A DNA stretch of 64,000 nt from Miscanthus floridulus (Eukaryota; Streptophyta; Magnoliopsida; Poales; Poaceae), in the NCBI RefSeq assembly GCF_019320115.1, contig NC_089598.1:25840657-25904656 (forward strand), read 5' to 3'. The position numbers and the translations under genes are program-made. Shown here one piece after another: positions 20,150 through 31,524 of the stretch (positions within the stretch are counted from its first letter, which is position 1; every line of letters begins with the position of its first letter). Under the pieces are notes generated by a model. The model made no database searches. It had not been told where the DNA came from and was given only the letters and a program-made list of their open reading frames with translations.

Positions 20150-23100
20150 GTCAATTATAAAGCCGGAGGAAGGCATTGGGTTCTTAATAGTGGGTGCACT
20201 CAACACATGACCGGTGATGCAAGAATATTAAACTCAATCAACACCAATGGCAATGATGGCTATGATAGTATCACATTTGGTGATAATGGCCAAGGCAAGG
20301 TCAAAGGGCTTGGTAAGATTGCAATATCTAATGACATGAGCATATCCAATGTGTTGCTAGTAGAGAGCTTGAACTTAATTTGCTATCCGTGGCTCAATTG
20401 TGTGATCTTGGATTCAAATGCATATTTAGGGGTAGATGATGTCGAGATCATAAGTGTAGATGGCTCTAACTTGATCTTCAAAGGCTTTAGATATGAGAAT
20501 CTATACTTGGTTGATTTCAATGCTAGTGAAGCTCGATTATCTACATGCTTGTTCACTAAGTCTAGCATGGGTTGGTTATGGCATAGAAAGCTTGGTCATG
20601 TTGGAATGAAACAATTGAATAGATTGGTTAAGCATGACTTGGTTAGAGGCTTGAAAGATGTTGTTTGAAAAGGATAAGCTTTGTAGCTCTTGTCAAGCCA
20701 GAAAACAAGTTGGAAACACCCATCCCAAGAAAAGCATGATGAGCACTAGTAAAGCATTTGAGTTATTGCACATGGACTTGTTTGGGTCAACACAATACGT
20801 TAACATTGGTGGTAACAAATATGGCTTTGTGATAGTAGATGATTACACTAGATACACAAGGGTATTCTTTCTAGTGGATAAGAGTGATGTGTTTGCAACA
20901 TTCAAATCATTTGTCAAGGGCATTCACAATGAATTTGAAATAACCATCAAGAGAGTTAGAAGTGACAATGGTAGTGAGTTAAAGAACACTAGAATTGATG
21001 AGTTGTGTGATGAATTTGGAATTAGACATCAATTCTCAGCCAAGTACACTCTACAATCAAATGGCCTTGTTGAGAGGAAAATAGAACACTCATTGATATG
21101 GCAAGGTCTATGCTCAGTGAGTACAATGTGAGCCAATATTTTTGGGCCGAAGCTATCAACACGGCTTGCTATTGTAGCAACCGCCTCTATTGTCACCCAT
21201 TGAAAGAGAAGACACCATATGAACTCTTGAATGACAGAAAGCCCAACATTGCATATTTTTGGGTCTTTGGTTGAAAATGCTATATCTTAAAGAAAGTCAC
21301 TAGATTGGGCAAGTTTGACAAGAAATATGATGAAGGATTCCTACTTGGTTATTCCACTACAAGCAAAGCATATAGAGTTTGGAATTTGGATAGTGGTACT
21401 CTAGAGAAAGTTCATGATGTTGAATTCGATCAAACCAAGGGTTCACAAGTGGAGAATGAGAACTTGGAAGATGTTAGAGGCATTCAACTTTCAAATGCCA
21501 TGAAGAATATGGATATTGGTGAATTGAGGCCTAGGCAAGTAAATGATGATGAAGATGATCAAGTACAAGTGCTCTCTAACTCAAATGTGCAAGATGATAC
21601 AAATCAAGCTAGTGCAAGTGGCTCTCATGATAATGAACAAAATCAAGTGGCAAGTACATCATCTCAACCTAATGATCAAGCAAGTTCAAGCAATCAAGTT
21701 CTAATCCTCCAACCAACCAATGTTGCAAGGGATCATCCATTGGACACTATCAATGGTGATATTTCAAGAGGTGTGCAAAGTAGATCAAGATTGGCTTTAT
21801 TTTGTGAGCACTTCTCATTTGTGTCATCCATTGAACCAAAGAAGATAGACGAAGCATTGAAGGATGTTGATTGGGTGAATGTTATGCATGAAGAATTGAA
21901 TGATTTCACAAGAAATCAAGTATGGGAATTAGTAGAGAGACTAAAGGGACACAATGTGATTGGAACCAAATGGGTCTTTAGAAACAAGCAAGATCAAGAT
22001 GGGATAGTAGTAAGGAACAAAGCAAGATTAGTAGCACAAGGCTATACACAAGTTGAAGGTCTTGACTTTGGAGAAACATATGCCCCGGTTGCTAGATTGG
22101 AAGCAATTAGAATCTTGCTAGCCTATGCTTGTGCCCTACAACATCAAGCTCTACCAAATGGATATAAAGAGTGCATTTATAAATGGTTACGTCAATGAAG
22201 AAGTATATGTTGAGCAACCTCATAGTTTTGAAGATGACAAGAAGCTCGACCATGTGTACAAGTTGAAGAAGGTATTGTATAGGCTTGAAGCAAGCACCTA
22301 GAGCATGCTATGAGAGATTGAGGGACTTCCTACTCTCTAAAGGGTTCATGATGGGCAAGGTTGTCACCACTCTTTTCATCAAGAAGATTGGAAAAGATTT
22401 ATTTGTGTTGCAAATCTCTGTTGATGACATCATATTTGGATCAACAAGTCAAGACTTTTGTGAAGAATTTGGAAAGATGATGGGCTCATGAGTTTGAGAT
22501 ATCCATGATTGGAAAGTTAAGTTACTTCCTTGGTCTTCAAATCAAGCAATTGAAGAATGGTATATTTGTAAGTCAAGGCAAGTATATCAAGGATATGATC
22601 AAGAAGTCTGGCAAGAGTGATAGCAAAGCCATTAGCACACCAATAGGAACAAATGGTAGCTTGGATAGTGATGCAAGTGGAAATATGGTGGATCAAAAAT
22701 TGTATCGGTCTATGATTGGAAGCCAACTCTATGTGACCGCATCAAGGCCGGATGTCATGTTTAGTGTATGCATGTGCGCAAGATTTCAAGCCTCACCAAG
22801 AGAAAGTCATTTGAAGGCTACAAAGAGAATATTGAGGTACTTGAAGCATACACTAAATGTTAGTTTGTGGTATTCCAAAGGAGCAAAGTTTGAGCTAGTT
22901 GGTTACTCCAACTCAGATTATGTGGGATGCAAGGTTGAAAAAAAGAGCACCTCGAGCACATGTCAATTGTTGGGAAGATCACTTGTTTCAAGGTCATCAA
23001 AGAAGCAAAATAGTGTTGCATTATCAACCGCCAAAGCTGAATACATATCCGTCAGTAGTTGTTCGTGCACAAATACTTTGGATGAAGGCCACTTTGAGTG

Positions 23101-23373
23101 ACTTTGGAATCAAGTTCAAGAAAGTGCCATTGCTATGTGACAATAAGAGTGCAATCAAGTTGACCAACAATCCGATTCAACATAGTAAGAACAAAGCACA
23201 TTGATGTCCGCCACTATTTCATAAGAGATCACTAACAAAAAGGGGACATTTGCATTGAGAGTGTAGGCACCGAAGATCAACTTGCCGATATATTCACCAA
23301 GCCATTGGATGAGAAAAGGTTTTGCAAGCTAAGGAATGAGTTGAACATATTGGATTTCTCAAATATGTGTTGA
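20150..23373 (+). pseudogene. Sirevirus pol, multiply broken
   Basis: Protease: HWVLNSGCTQHMTGD (about 20180) has Asn in place of the DSG catalytic Asp. The zinc-binding part of integrase (WHRKLGHVGMKQLNRL, then CSSCQARKQ) is split at 20660. The integrase core is at 20750-21130, with HMDLFGS, VDDYTRYTRVFFL and RSDNGSELKN. The C-terminal integrase continues to about 21420. The RT (21860-22500) has [20 protein letters not shown] and [17 protein letters not shown], and an active-site box ISVDDIIFGST. RNase H (22880-23110) has YSNSDYVGCKV and STAKAEYIS, where the metal-binding Asp and Glu positions read Asn and Lys. At least six frame breaks occur. The frame ends at the TGA at 23371-23373. Confidence 0.85.
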
Positions 23374-24503
23374 TGCACCCCCCCCCCCACTTATATGACA
23401 TGCCTCTCCTTTGAGCAATCCAAGGTAAAAGTTGATTGGCTATGGCATACATCCTTGCTAAGGACTTGTTTAGTGCATCTAGACATCTTTCATATTTAAT
23501 AGGCTCATTCATGAAAATCAAATGATTTTGATGTTTGTATGGTACCACTATTGCTTCTATGCTTATTTTGATCTAGTGGTAGCATATGACATGTTTATGG
23601 GCTTGTAAACCTAGTGTTTAATCTAGAAAATGAGCTCTAAGTGTTTAACTCAACATGGTACAAGATAACCCTTATTTGGAGGTGTGAAGAAGCTTATCCT
23701 TGGATCAAACCGAGTTAAACTTCTTTGGCGAGTATTCTAGATTGAACCAAATTTGGAAAAATGATCCTCACCCCATTGATTGACTATTGATAATCTCAAA
23801 CTATCTATATTTTGAACCTTTGTGGTCATTGATGACAAAGGGGGAGAAAAACAAAGATATTAGTACATGGGGAGAAAAACAAAGATCAATGTACTAAGAT
23901 AATGAAAAGACAACAAAGGGGGAGAACTTGACATAGGGGGAGAGATATGACAAAGAAAAGGGATCAATTAAAATTTTGAGCACACAAGTAGGGGGAGCAA
24001 GCTCATGAACTTGTATGGTGCATTTAAAGGTGCATTTCATATGTTTGCTTGCATGGCACATGTTTTAAAATTTTCAATATCCATGCTTGTGTGGTGTATA
24101 CTAGTTGTAGGTTTGAATGATGAAATAAAAATCTAGCATGCATAGGTTATCTAGTGATTTCATTTCCAAGTGTTTCCAAGCGGTATCGAGCTAACCATTG
24201 TGCTAAGGATGGTATAATGGTGCACTCTGATTGGTATCACGCTTCAAAGTTCTATCTTTTATACCTTAGCATCATTTGGTAGATATTGTCTCCTATATTT
24301 CCTATCTAAGCATATGTGCAAGCTTCAATCCAAACTCTTAGCACATATGTAGGGGGAGCAATTGCTACCATACGGGGTTCATGAAACTTGTCCATATCCT
24401 TTTACACATAGTAAATATGCTTGGACAAGCAATATGGATTCAATTGAATTTCAATTCATATCTTTGTGAAATGGTTGTCATCAATTACTAAAAAGGGGAA
24501 GAT
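23374..24503 (+). other. Sirevirus 3' non-coding region with repeated polypurine tracts
   Basis: No protein is encoded. AAAGGGGGAG-type tracts occur at about 23837, 23916, 23935, 23990 and 24350, and AAAAAGGGGAAGAT (24490-24503) directly precedes the 3' LTR as the functional polypurine tract. A run of about eleven C lies at 23379-23389. Multiple tract copies are typical for Sireviruses. Confidence 0.8.
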
Positions 24504-26374
24504 TGAGAGCTCTAGTTTGGTTTTGGTGAATTGATGAAACCCTAAGTGATAACCTAGTTTATCAAGTGATCATGAGATATGTAGCACATTCCAAGTGATG
24601 AAGCAAATGAAGACCATGACATGATGATGGTGATGCCATAGTGATGATCAAGTGCTTGGACTTGAAAAGAAGAAAGAGAAAAACAAAAGGCTCAAGGCAA
24701 ATGTATAAATGGTAGGAGCCATTTTGTTTTGGTGATCGAGACACTTAGCGAGTGTGATCACATTTAGGATCGATAGCCATACTATTAAGAGAGGTGAAAC
24801 TCATATCGAAATACGGTTATCAAAGTGCCAATAGATGCTCTAACTCATTGCATATGCATTTAGGATCTAGTGGAGTGCTAACACCCTTGAAAATATATAT
24901 GAAAATATGCTAACACATGTGCACAAGGTGATACACTTTGTGGTTGGCACATTTTTGCAAGGGTGAAGAAGATAGAGTTGGAAAGGAGTTAGTCACGCTG
25001 GTCACGAAGTGACCGGACGCTGGTCTCAGTGGGACCGATGCGTCCGGTCAATGATACAGCAAAGATGCTAGCGTCGGTCTTCGAACGGACGCTGATAGGA
25101 CGTGTCCGGTTCCTGCTGATGTGGCAGTGCACAGAAGAGTCACCATGTGACCGGACGCTAGGTTAGTCTGGTCGAGCATGACCGGATGCGTCCAGTCATG
25201 AAAAGTTATCTTAGATGCTTACTGGAAACGACCGGACGTTAGGGGCTCAGCGTCCGATCACTTTGAGCTGCTGCGTCCGGTCATCACTTGACTGTTGGGA
25301 TCGAACGCGCAGTATTTAAACAGCGGTGACACGTGGCGTGCATCGCATGACCGGACGCTGGGGTGCAGCGTCCGGTCAATCTGACCAGAGCGTCCGGTCG
25401 CCCCGTGTTCAGTGCAGTGAGGAGCCCAACGGCTCTATTCATGGGGGCTCTCTATTTAAGCTCTATGGCCGGCTTAAGCTCACTTTCTTGGCCATTTGCA
25501 TTGACATAGCAACCTTGTGAGCTTAGCCAAAGCCCTCCCACTCATTTCCATCATTGATTCATAATCTTTGTGAGATTGAGGAAAGAATTCAAGTGCATTG
25601 CTTGAGTGTTTGCATCTAGAGGCACTTGGTGTTCGTGTTTCGCTGTGAGATTCGCTTGTTACTCTTGGTGGTTGCCGCCACCTAGACGGCTTGGAGCAGC
25701 TGAGGATCATCGAGCGGAGAGTGGTGATTGTCTCCGACTTCGATCGTGGTGATTGTGAGGGGTTCTTGACCTTTCCCTGACGGAGAGTCAAAAGGTACTC
25801 TAGTGAATTGCTCGTGGCTTGTGTGATCCTCATCTTGTGTTGATTGTGCGGCATCCTATTGAGAGTTTAGCGTGTGATGCCAATTAGCGCATGAACCTCC
25901 AAGTGAGTGAATCGCCACAACTGAGGAGTAGCTTGCCGGCAAGCAAGTGAACCTTGGTAAAAAATCATTGTGTTCATCATTTGATTTCGGGGTGATTGGT
26001 CTTTATTTATATTGATTCTTGTGATTGATTGGTTCACTCCTCGATACAGGCGGTATAACTATCTTGCTCTCTTTCTTTATATTACCGCTAAACTAGTTAT
26101 CAAGCTCTTTAGTGTATCTAGTTGTGAGAGCCTTGTTAGTTTGGTTAGTGTGGCTCTTTAGTTAGTCTTTGAGAGCACACTAACTTTAGTGCAGTGCCAT
26201 AGCTATTGTGTGGATAGAGACAATAGAAACTAAAATTATGGTAGGTGGACTTGCATGTTTAGTAGACTAGCGTAACACTTGCTTCGCCGCATAAATATCT
26301 AACCGGTTTGTTAAGTGTTATTGTAGAAATTTTTATTATGCTATTTAACCCTCTCTAGCCATCAGGACATTTCA
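24504..26374 (+). repeat. Sirevirus 3' LTR (1,871 bp)
   Basis: It starts TGAGAGCTCTAGTTTGG right after the polypurine tract and ends AGGACATTTCA, followed by GCGGC. Its palindromic CCGGAC array (about 25010-25400) is slightly longer than in the 5' copy. The TATTTAAG box is at 25452-25460. Confidence 0.9.
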
Positions 26375-26379
26375 GCGGC

Positions 26380-27840
26380 TCACTCAACGGCTCGCGATCC
26401 GTGAAGGCGCAGGAGCAGTAAGAGCAGCCGTCCTTGCTGCCGGCCACAGTACTCGTCGTCGTCGTTCTTTGCCGAGTTGCTTCGTGCATGTCCTGTTGAT
26501 TTGCTAGTTAAGTCTCCCCGTGACGGCACGATGCCACTTTGACGCTGCATGTCGTCTTAAAGATGGCGTTGTCCCTTGTGTTGGAGCCCGTGACTTGAGA
26601 TGTATGCGTGCACGTTAGCTAGCTCGTGTAGGAGTAGGACTCTCTCTTGCCGTACGTGCCGGGTAGCTGAGCCCGTGCACTCGATGTTGTCTCCAATCGA
26701 GTGGTCCGGGAATAGTACGTCCAGAGCCTCCGAGGTGGATCACACATGTATGCACGTGTACATCGTGAGACCGGTGTAGCGATCTGTTCGACTGCATGGC
26801 ACGTTTGCCCGACTTGACCAAGTATGCCTTGTCGCCGTTTAACTTGAGCCCAATCTAGTCGCGAGAGGACGCGAAGTCATGCTCTCAATGGGGCTGTTTG
26901 TTCAACTCCAGCCACCGTCGTCATGTGTTGCCGCTGAGTGACTCTATGATGCTTCTGCGATTGTCGCAGACGTTGAGCCTCCGAGCGTAGTGCCGACTAA
27001 GCCGTGGCAATGATCGAGCCCTCGAGCTTAGTGCCGACTAAGCCATGACTTTGTCTTTGAACCGAGTCCTGCTGGACCTGAGTACTCAGCTCGCAAGTAA
27101 GATGCTTCCGAGTGAAAGGCTTTGGATGACTTAAGACGAGTCTGTCCAAGTGCGTCATTAAGCACTTGAGGGATGGACGTAGTTGACTAGGCGTCGCGAC
27201 CGACTACAGAGTCATGAAGGACGAGTCAGTTCGAGTGCTTTTGTAAGCACATGTAGAGTAAGAGACTTGTTGACTGCTTCTCTTGTTGGCATCCGCGCCG
27301 AGAAGGATGTCGAAGAGATAGCCTCCACCTTTGCTAACCAGTTAAACTTGTCGTAGACTAGCTTATAGCCTATAGACAATGTAATACTGTATTGAATCGT
27401 TAATAGATTATGTTAGTCAAGTAAGCCGAGTATCCTAGGGGGTTTGGCTTGTTTGAGTAACTTTTTGTACAAAGTTGTTTTTAGACTAGGTAATCTGTGG
27501 ATGAGATTGTAGTCTGCACGAGTTAGGCTTATGTTGTCTTGTGTAGTCCTTTGAATGGCGCATAAAACGAATTAGCCGAGTAAAGAGTAATCAACATAGT
27601 CATTAAGATTAAAATCATGTTAGACCCTTCCGTCGATGTTAAGTGCACAATGTCGCTTGTTCAAGGGGCCTTTGTAGCGATTGTTCACTGTTAGGATCCC
27701 GCCCGTAGCGAACGAATCAGGTACCTTGCTTTCGGGAATCACCCTACCCAGGACGACATGTGATAGTATAACTAAATGTCGGTAGTTGGCGCACACCGGC
27801 CATAGAGATGTGAGCCGTCTGAGTAGTCAGCGTATAAGGG
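26380..27840. other. LARD interior without recognisable genes
   Basis: GC-moderate sequence with short frames only. Near-duplicate phrases (GAGCTTAGTGCCGACTAAGCC at about 26985 and 27025) show local duplication. No gag, protease, RT or integrase motif is visible in any frame. Confidence 0.45.
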
Positions 27841-27844
27841 GAAG

Positions 27845-28145
27845 GGTAGCAGTATGACGACCCGAAGAAGGTGTGAACAACCTCTGGGTTGTGTACCTTG
27901 TTATTAGTCGTACAGATGTGTGGCAGCGTAGTAGCCAGCCTATCTCTGTAGCAGACATAAGGTAGCAGCATGGCTACCTATCGAAGGTGTTAACAACGCT
28001 TGGTTGTGTACCTTGTAGTAGGAAGGAACATAGAGATGTGTGGCAACGTGGTAGCCGGCCTATCTCTATAGCGGATGTAAGGTAGCAGCATGGCCACCCA
28101 TCCAAGGCATGAACAACGCTTGGTTGTGTACCTTGTAGTAGGAAG
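27845..28145. repeat. Tandem repeat, 116 to 120-bp unit, about 2.5 copies
   Basis: Units start GGTAGCAG at 27845, 27961 and 28081. Each contains GGTTGTGTACCTTG and (first two) GATGTGTGGCA and CCTATCTCT. Similarity is high in units two and three and lower in unit one. Confidence 0.85.
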
Positions 28146-28149
28146 TAAC

Positions 28150-28500
28150 GGTCGGAGCCATTGCATGCTAACAGTGATGACCATCGTGTATGCTGACAAC
28201 GATGGCCGAAGCCTGGCGACAACGAGGGCTAGAGCCATTGCATGTTGACGGTGATGACCGTTGTGTATGCTGACAACGATGGCCAGAGCCATTGACGATG
28301 AGGGCCGCAGCAGGCGACAGTGGTGAGTTGTCGATGACAGCCGAGGCGGTCAGCGACGACGAGTTGTTGACGAGGACCGACGAGAGCCGTGGCTGCGAGT
28401 TGTCGACGGGAGCCAATGAGAGCCACGGTGACGCGTTGTCGACGTGAGCCGCATTGGAGAGTTGTCGACGAGAGGTAGTCTGCGGAGGCACGTACCTCAC
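28150..28500. repeat. Degenerate short repeats in the LARD interior
   Basis: Repeated phrases ATGCTGACAACGATGGCC, GAGCCATTGCATG and a GACGANGAG / GTTGTCGACG series give low-complexity frames on the minus strand. No protein function is supported. The stretch ends at GGAGGCACGTACCTCACCCA, whose near copy lies just right of the inserted MULE. Confidence 0.55.
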
Positions 28501-28517
28501 CCAACGAAGTAGTGGCC

Positions 28518-28955
28518 GAATTTTTATTTTTTAGACCTTTTTTTGAATTTTTTTCACAAATATGCCCCTAGAGGTATGATTTCAAAATCTGGCCCCTTAG
28601 CTCGGTGCCATCATTGTTGGCACCGAGTTTACACGTCTCGGTGCCATCGTTGCTGGCGTGGAGCTCTTGGGCTCGACGCTGACGTGGCGGTAATTGGCAG
28701 GCAGCTCGGCACCATAGATCTTGGCGCCAAGCTTGGCGCTGTAGATCTTGGCGCCGAGCTCAGCACCGTGGTTACTGGTGCCAAGCCTGTCTTATGTATG
28801 GGCCCCAATCCTTTCTCTCTTCCTCTCCCTCTCTCTCGCACCGCCAACGCCCGCCCGAGTAGCGCACCACCACCGCTGCCCGCGCCCTCTCCCGCCCCCA
28901 GCCACCTGTGCACGTGCGCCCTTGCCCTCGCCCGTGCCCGGCTGCCCACGCCCGT
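28518..28955 (+). repeat. MULE left terminal inverted repeat
   Basis: Inverted match to 31130-31515. It has an extra internal duplication of the GGCACCGAG/GGTGCC segment (about 28610-28650) absent from the right arm. Reading frames here are a by-product of GC-rich composition. Confidence 0.75.
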
Positions 28956-29039
28956 GCACCCTCTCCCATGCCCGTGCCCTTCCCCGCGCCCTGTCACGTC
29001 GGCTATGCCATGCGGCTGCTCATTGTGGTTGCAGGACAG

Positions 29040-29320
29040 ACACGATGCAAGACGTGTACGTTCCTTCCGTAGGCAGAGGAGGCTTAGGTTCCTCTAGCCA
29101 AGCACCTACAGAGGACGAGGGACGACAGTGGACCAGAGGTACGAGGAGCTTGGCCCCTCTCAGCTCTAGGACGCTCCCTTGACTCAGCCTACACAGCCTT
29201 CAAGCACTAGGCGACTGCCATCCACCGGACCCTTACACTTCAGGTACCAGTGCTCTTGGTCACAAGGGTAAGGGTAAGACTAGGAGGACAGTGATGGTTT
29301 GTGGTAGATGTTAGTATGTA
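29040..29320 (+). pseudogene. Possible last exon of a TE-borne gene
   Basis: A splice-acceptor-like TTGCAG (about 29032) is followed by readable peptide that shifts frame several times and ends TSALGHKGKGKTRRTVMVCG before a stop near 29310. Lys/Arg/Gly-rich ends of this kind are common in MULE-associated plant-mobile-domain proteins. That assignment is inference and weak. Confidence 0.3.
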
Positions 29321-29828
29321 CTATTATGGATTTTGTAGTCACTTTCCTATAACTATTTGGGACTGTATGGACATTATGGACTATTTGGACTATGCAGGAC
29401 ATGTTATGTTGATTGTGATATTTGATGTGGTTGTATTGTGCTTTTTGGAAGATTAAATGCTTGGATTATATAATGATGTCTTTATTTGTAACTGTGGATG
29501 CTCATGAAACTAGGGAAACTCTTACATTTTTTTTCCGTGAATCATTAATTATACTACACTGCTAAAAAGGAACAAATATAGTACACAGATTAAATGTAAA
29601 TTTATTAGAATGTGTATAGTCCAATCGTATCGTACAAACGCTTTGCAGATAAATCTAAGCTTTTCAGTAACAGTGAACGAATCTAGGCTTTTCAGATAAT
29701 GCAAGAAAGCACAACTCCACTCCATCTCCACCATCCATCTTAAGACTGTTTGATCCAAGGGCTAAGGTAAAGAGGCACACGGATCGCTGACATGGCACAT
29801 CGAGAGGCCTCCATTCCTCCTCTCAACC

Positions 29829-29836
29829 TATAAATA
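29829..29836 (+). promoter_or_regulatory. TATA box of the MULE-borne GRF gene
   Basis: TATAAATA lies 78 bp upstream of the ATG at 29914, followed by a CA-rich, purine-rich leader typical of a plant 5' UTR. Confidence 0.5.
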
Positions 29837-29913
29837 ACCCCTCACTCTCTCTTATTCACACACACAATAAGGAAGAAGAGCACTCCTTAGTATTTTCTTT
29901 CGTTACAGTACCA

Positions 29914-30583
29914 ATGTCTGGAGGGTCATCCAGATGGAGAGGAAAGGGGAACAGAACTACCATTATGTGGGATGGTTCTCTTGGTCCCAATTTCTTTGAG
30001 GAAGCTCTTTATGAGAAATTCCCTAATTGAGAGCAAAAGTGATTCACCACAGAGGCACCACTGAGAGGATATGCTGAACGGAAATAAGAGTGGCCAAAAT
30101 GCATGCTTGGTGAGGACTGCCTAGTGTAGATGTTCACCGAAGGAATAGATGGAGGTCGTAGTTTCTTCAAATGCCCGCGAGCATGGATAATTGCTATTAC
30201 TATTTGTTTCTTCAATATGTTCTCTTTCTATACAACTTATATGACATACTTATTGTAGTCTTCCTTGGCCGAAGAAAACTGTGGGTTCACTAGGTGGGTC
30301 GATCCTCGACCTATTTATCCACATGCGGAGTACATCTACTACTGTAGGACTGTATCTTCGATCTAGAAGGGGATGTTAGCAGCGGTTACAAGGACGAAGG
30401 ACAGAACGACAATAACAATGGTGCCGATTCACAGGAGGCACTCTACAATGATCCATATTGCACCTGCCCTAACCACAAGAACAAGGGGCCTCAGCCGTTA
30501 CCCCCTGCCGCCACCACCATCAACAATGAGAGGCTACTGTGGAGAAGGTGCAACACAATTTGCTATGTGGCCACACTACTAGG
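29914..30583 (+). pseudogene. GRF-type zinc-finger protein gene, decayed
   Basis: From the ATG at 29914 the frame reads MSGGSSRWRGKGN and WDGSLGPNFFEEALYEKFP, then several in-frame stops. It then shows KCMLGEDC ... GRSFFKCPRAW and, after a probable intron (about 30187-30258), ENCGFTRWVDPRPIYPHAEY. The three Cys clusters and the G-R-x-F-F-x-C-P-R-A-W and C-G-F-x-x-W blocks match the GRF zinc finger, a nucleic-acid-binding module. The 3' part is Arg/Thr/Pro-rich and ambiguous. Four stops within the first 80 codons make it a pseudogene. It is probably a gene carried by the MULE, with its own promoter. Confidence 0.6.
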
Positions 30584-31129
30584 ACGACCCTATCTTATTC
30601 ACATGGCACATCCATGTGTTTGTTGTTTGGTTTAATTACCTAAGGCATGTTAGGTTTAGTCGAAGGAACTCTGTACCCTAGTTCGGTACATGTTCTCACA
30701 TGCTATTTTATGTGTTTTGTGTGTTGACTTATATAATACCCTACTTCAGTTAGGTTATGTTTGCAGCACGTGATCATATTTCACTACGTCCAGCAACATT
30801 ATACCGAATATTATGACCATAAATAATGAAAACAACCACATAATAATAAGTCCAATATTATGCCACATTAAACAACACAATAATATTAGAAGTACGTGCC
30901 GATAGTAGATAACATTGTTCATGAATAAACCATAGAACTAGCAAGTCATGGAGACTACTGAGTGCAACGAGTACCACTTTCCCTTCCTCAGGGAACCAGG
31001 ATTCTCCTCCATCGCTGCTTTTCGCTCGGTGTGCACGCTCAAGCTTCTTCTTCCCTCTCCTCCCTGTACGCTAGCAACACTGCCTCCTTTCCTCCACTTC
31101 CTTGTGCTCCTTTTTTGCAGCCTCCTCTC

Positions 31130-31515
31130 CTGCTTTCGCACTGGCGGGCGAGGGTGAGGGCACACGTGCGCGGGCAGCTGGGGGCGGGAGAGGGCGCGGG
31201 CGGCGGCGGTGGTGCACTGCTCGGTCGGGCGCTGGCGGTGCGAGAGAGAGAGAGAGGGAGAGGGAGAGGAAGAGAGAAAGGATTGGGGCCCATATGTAAG
31301 ACAGGCTTGGCGCCAGCAACCACGGCGCCTAGCTCGGCGTCAAGATATACGGCGTCGAGCTGTCTGCCAAGTCACCGTCACATCAGCGTCGAGCCCAAGA
31401 GCTCGGCGCCAGCACTGATGGCGCCGAGCTAAGGGTCTAGATTTTGAAATCATACCTCTAGGGGCATATTTGTGATTTTTTTTTCAAAAAAGGGCTAAAA
31501 ATAAAAAATTCAGAA
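31130..31515 (-). repeat. MULE right terminal inverted repeat
   Basis: Reverse complement of the left arm, with a longer GA repeat (about 31240-31270). The minus- and plus-strand frames over this stretch are low-complexity shadows. Confidence 0.75.
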
Positions 31516-31524
31516 ATAGTGGTC

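Larger units (their letters stand above)
17189..26374 (+). mobile_element. Sirevirus-type Copia retrotransposon, full length, inactive
   Basis: Two LTRs (17189-19029 and 24504-26374) start TGAGAGCTCTAG and end TTTCA, flanked by GCGAC and GCGGC, a 5-bp target duplication with one mismatch. After the left LTR comes the AGGTATCAGAGCC primer site, then gag and pol in Copia order. Sirevirus marks are the LTR array of short palindromic TGACCGGACG / CGTCCGGTCA units and repeated polypurine tracts (AAAGGGGGAG) between pol and the 3' LTR, as described for Opie/Ji-like elements. Total length is 9,186 bp. Coding regions have many frameshifts. No envelope-like ORF is seen. Confidence 0.9.
28518..31515 (+). 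mobile_element. Mutator-like element (MULE) with 0.4-kb terminal inverted repeats
   Basis: The left arm (28518-28955) and right arm (31130-31515) are inverted copies. Both start near GAATTTTT(T)ATTTTT, continue with ACAAATATGCCCCTAGAGG and ATTTCAAAATCTGG/TAGACCC, run through GGCGCCGAGCTC-type repeats and end in a CT-rich stretch plus a GC-rich Pro/Ala-coding part. Flanking nonamers GTAGTGGCC (28509-28517) and ATAGTGGTC (31516-31524) agree at seven of nine positions, fitting a MULE 9-bp target duplication. No MURA transposase is seen. The interior carries gene remnants instead. Confidence 0.7.

Noticed and set aside
23374..24503. Envelope-like ORF of the Sirevirus
   Set aside because: No open frame of useful length occurs in this interval; only polypurine tracts are found.
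28543..29182. Long Pro/Ala/Arg-rich frames as genes
   Set aside because: They overlap the MULE terminal inverted repeat, and mirror frames appear in the other arm (30938-31432), so they reflect composition.
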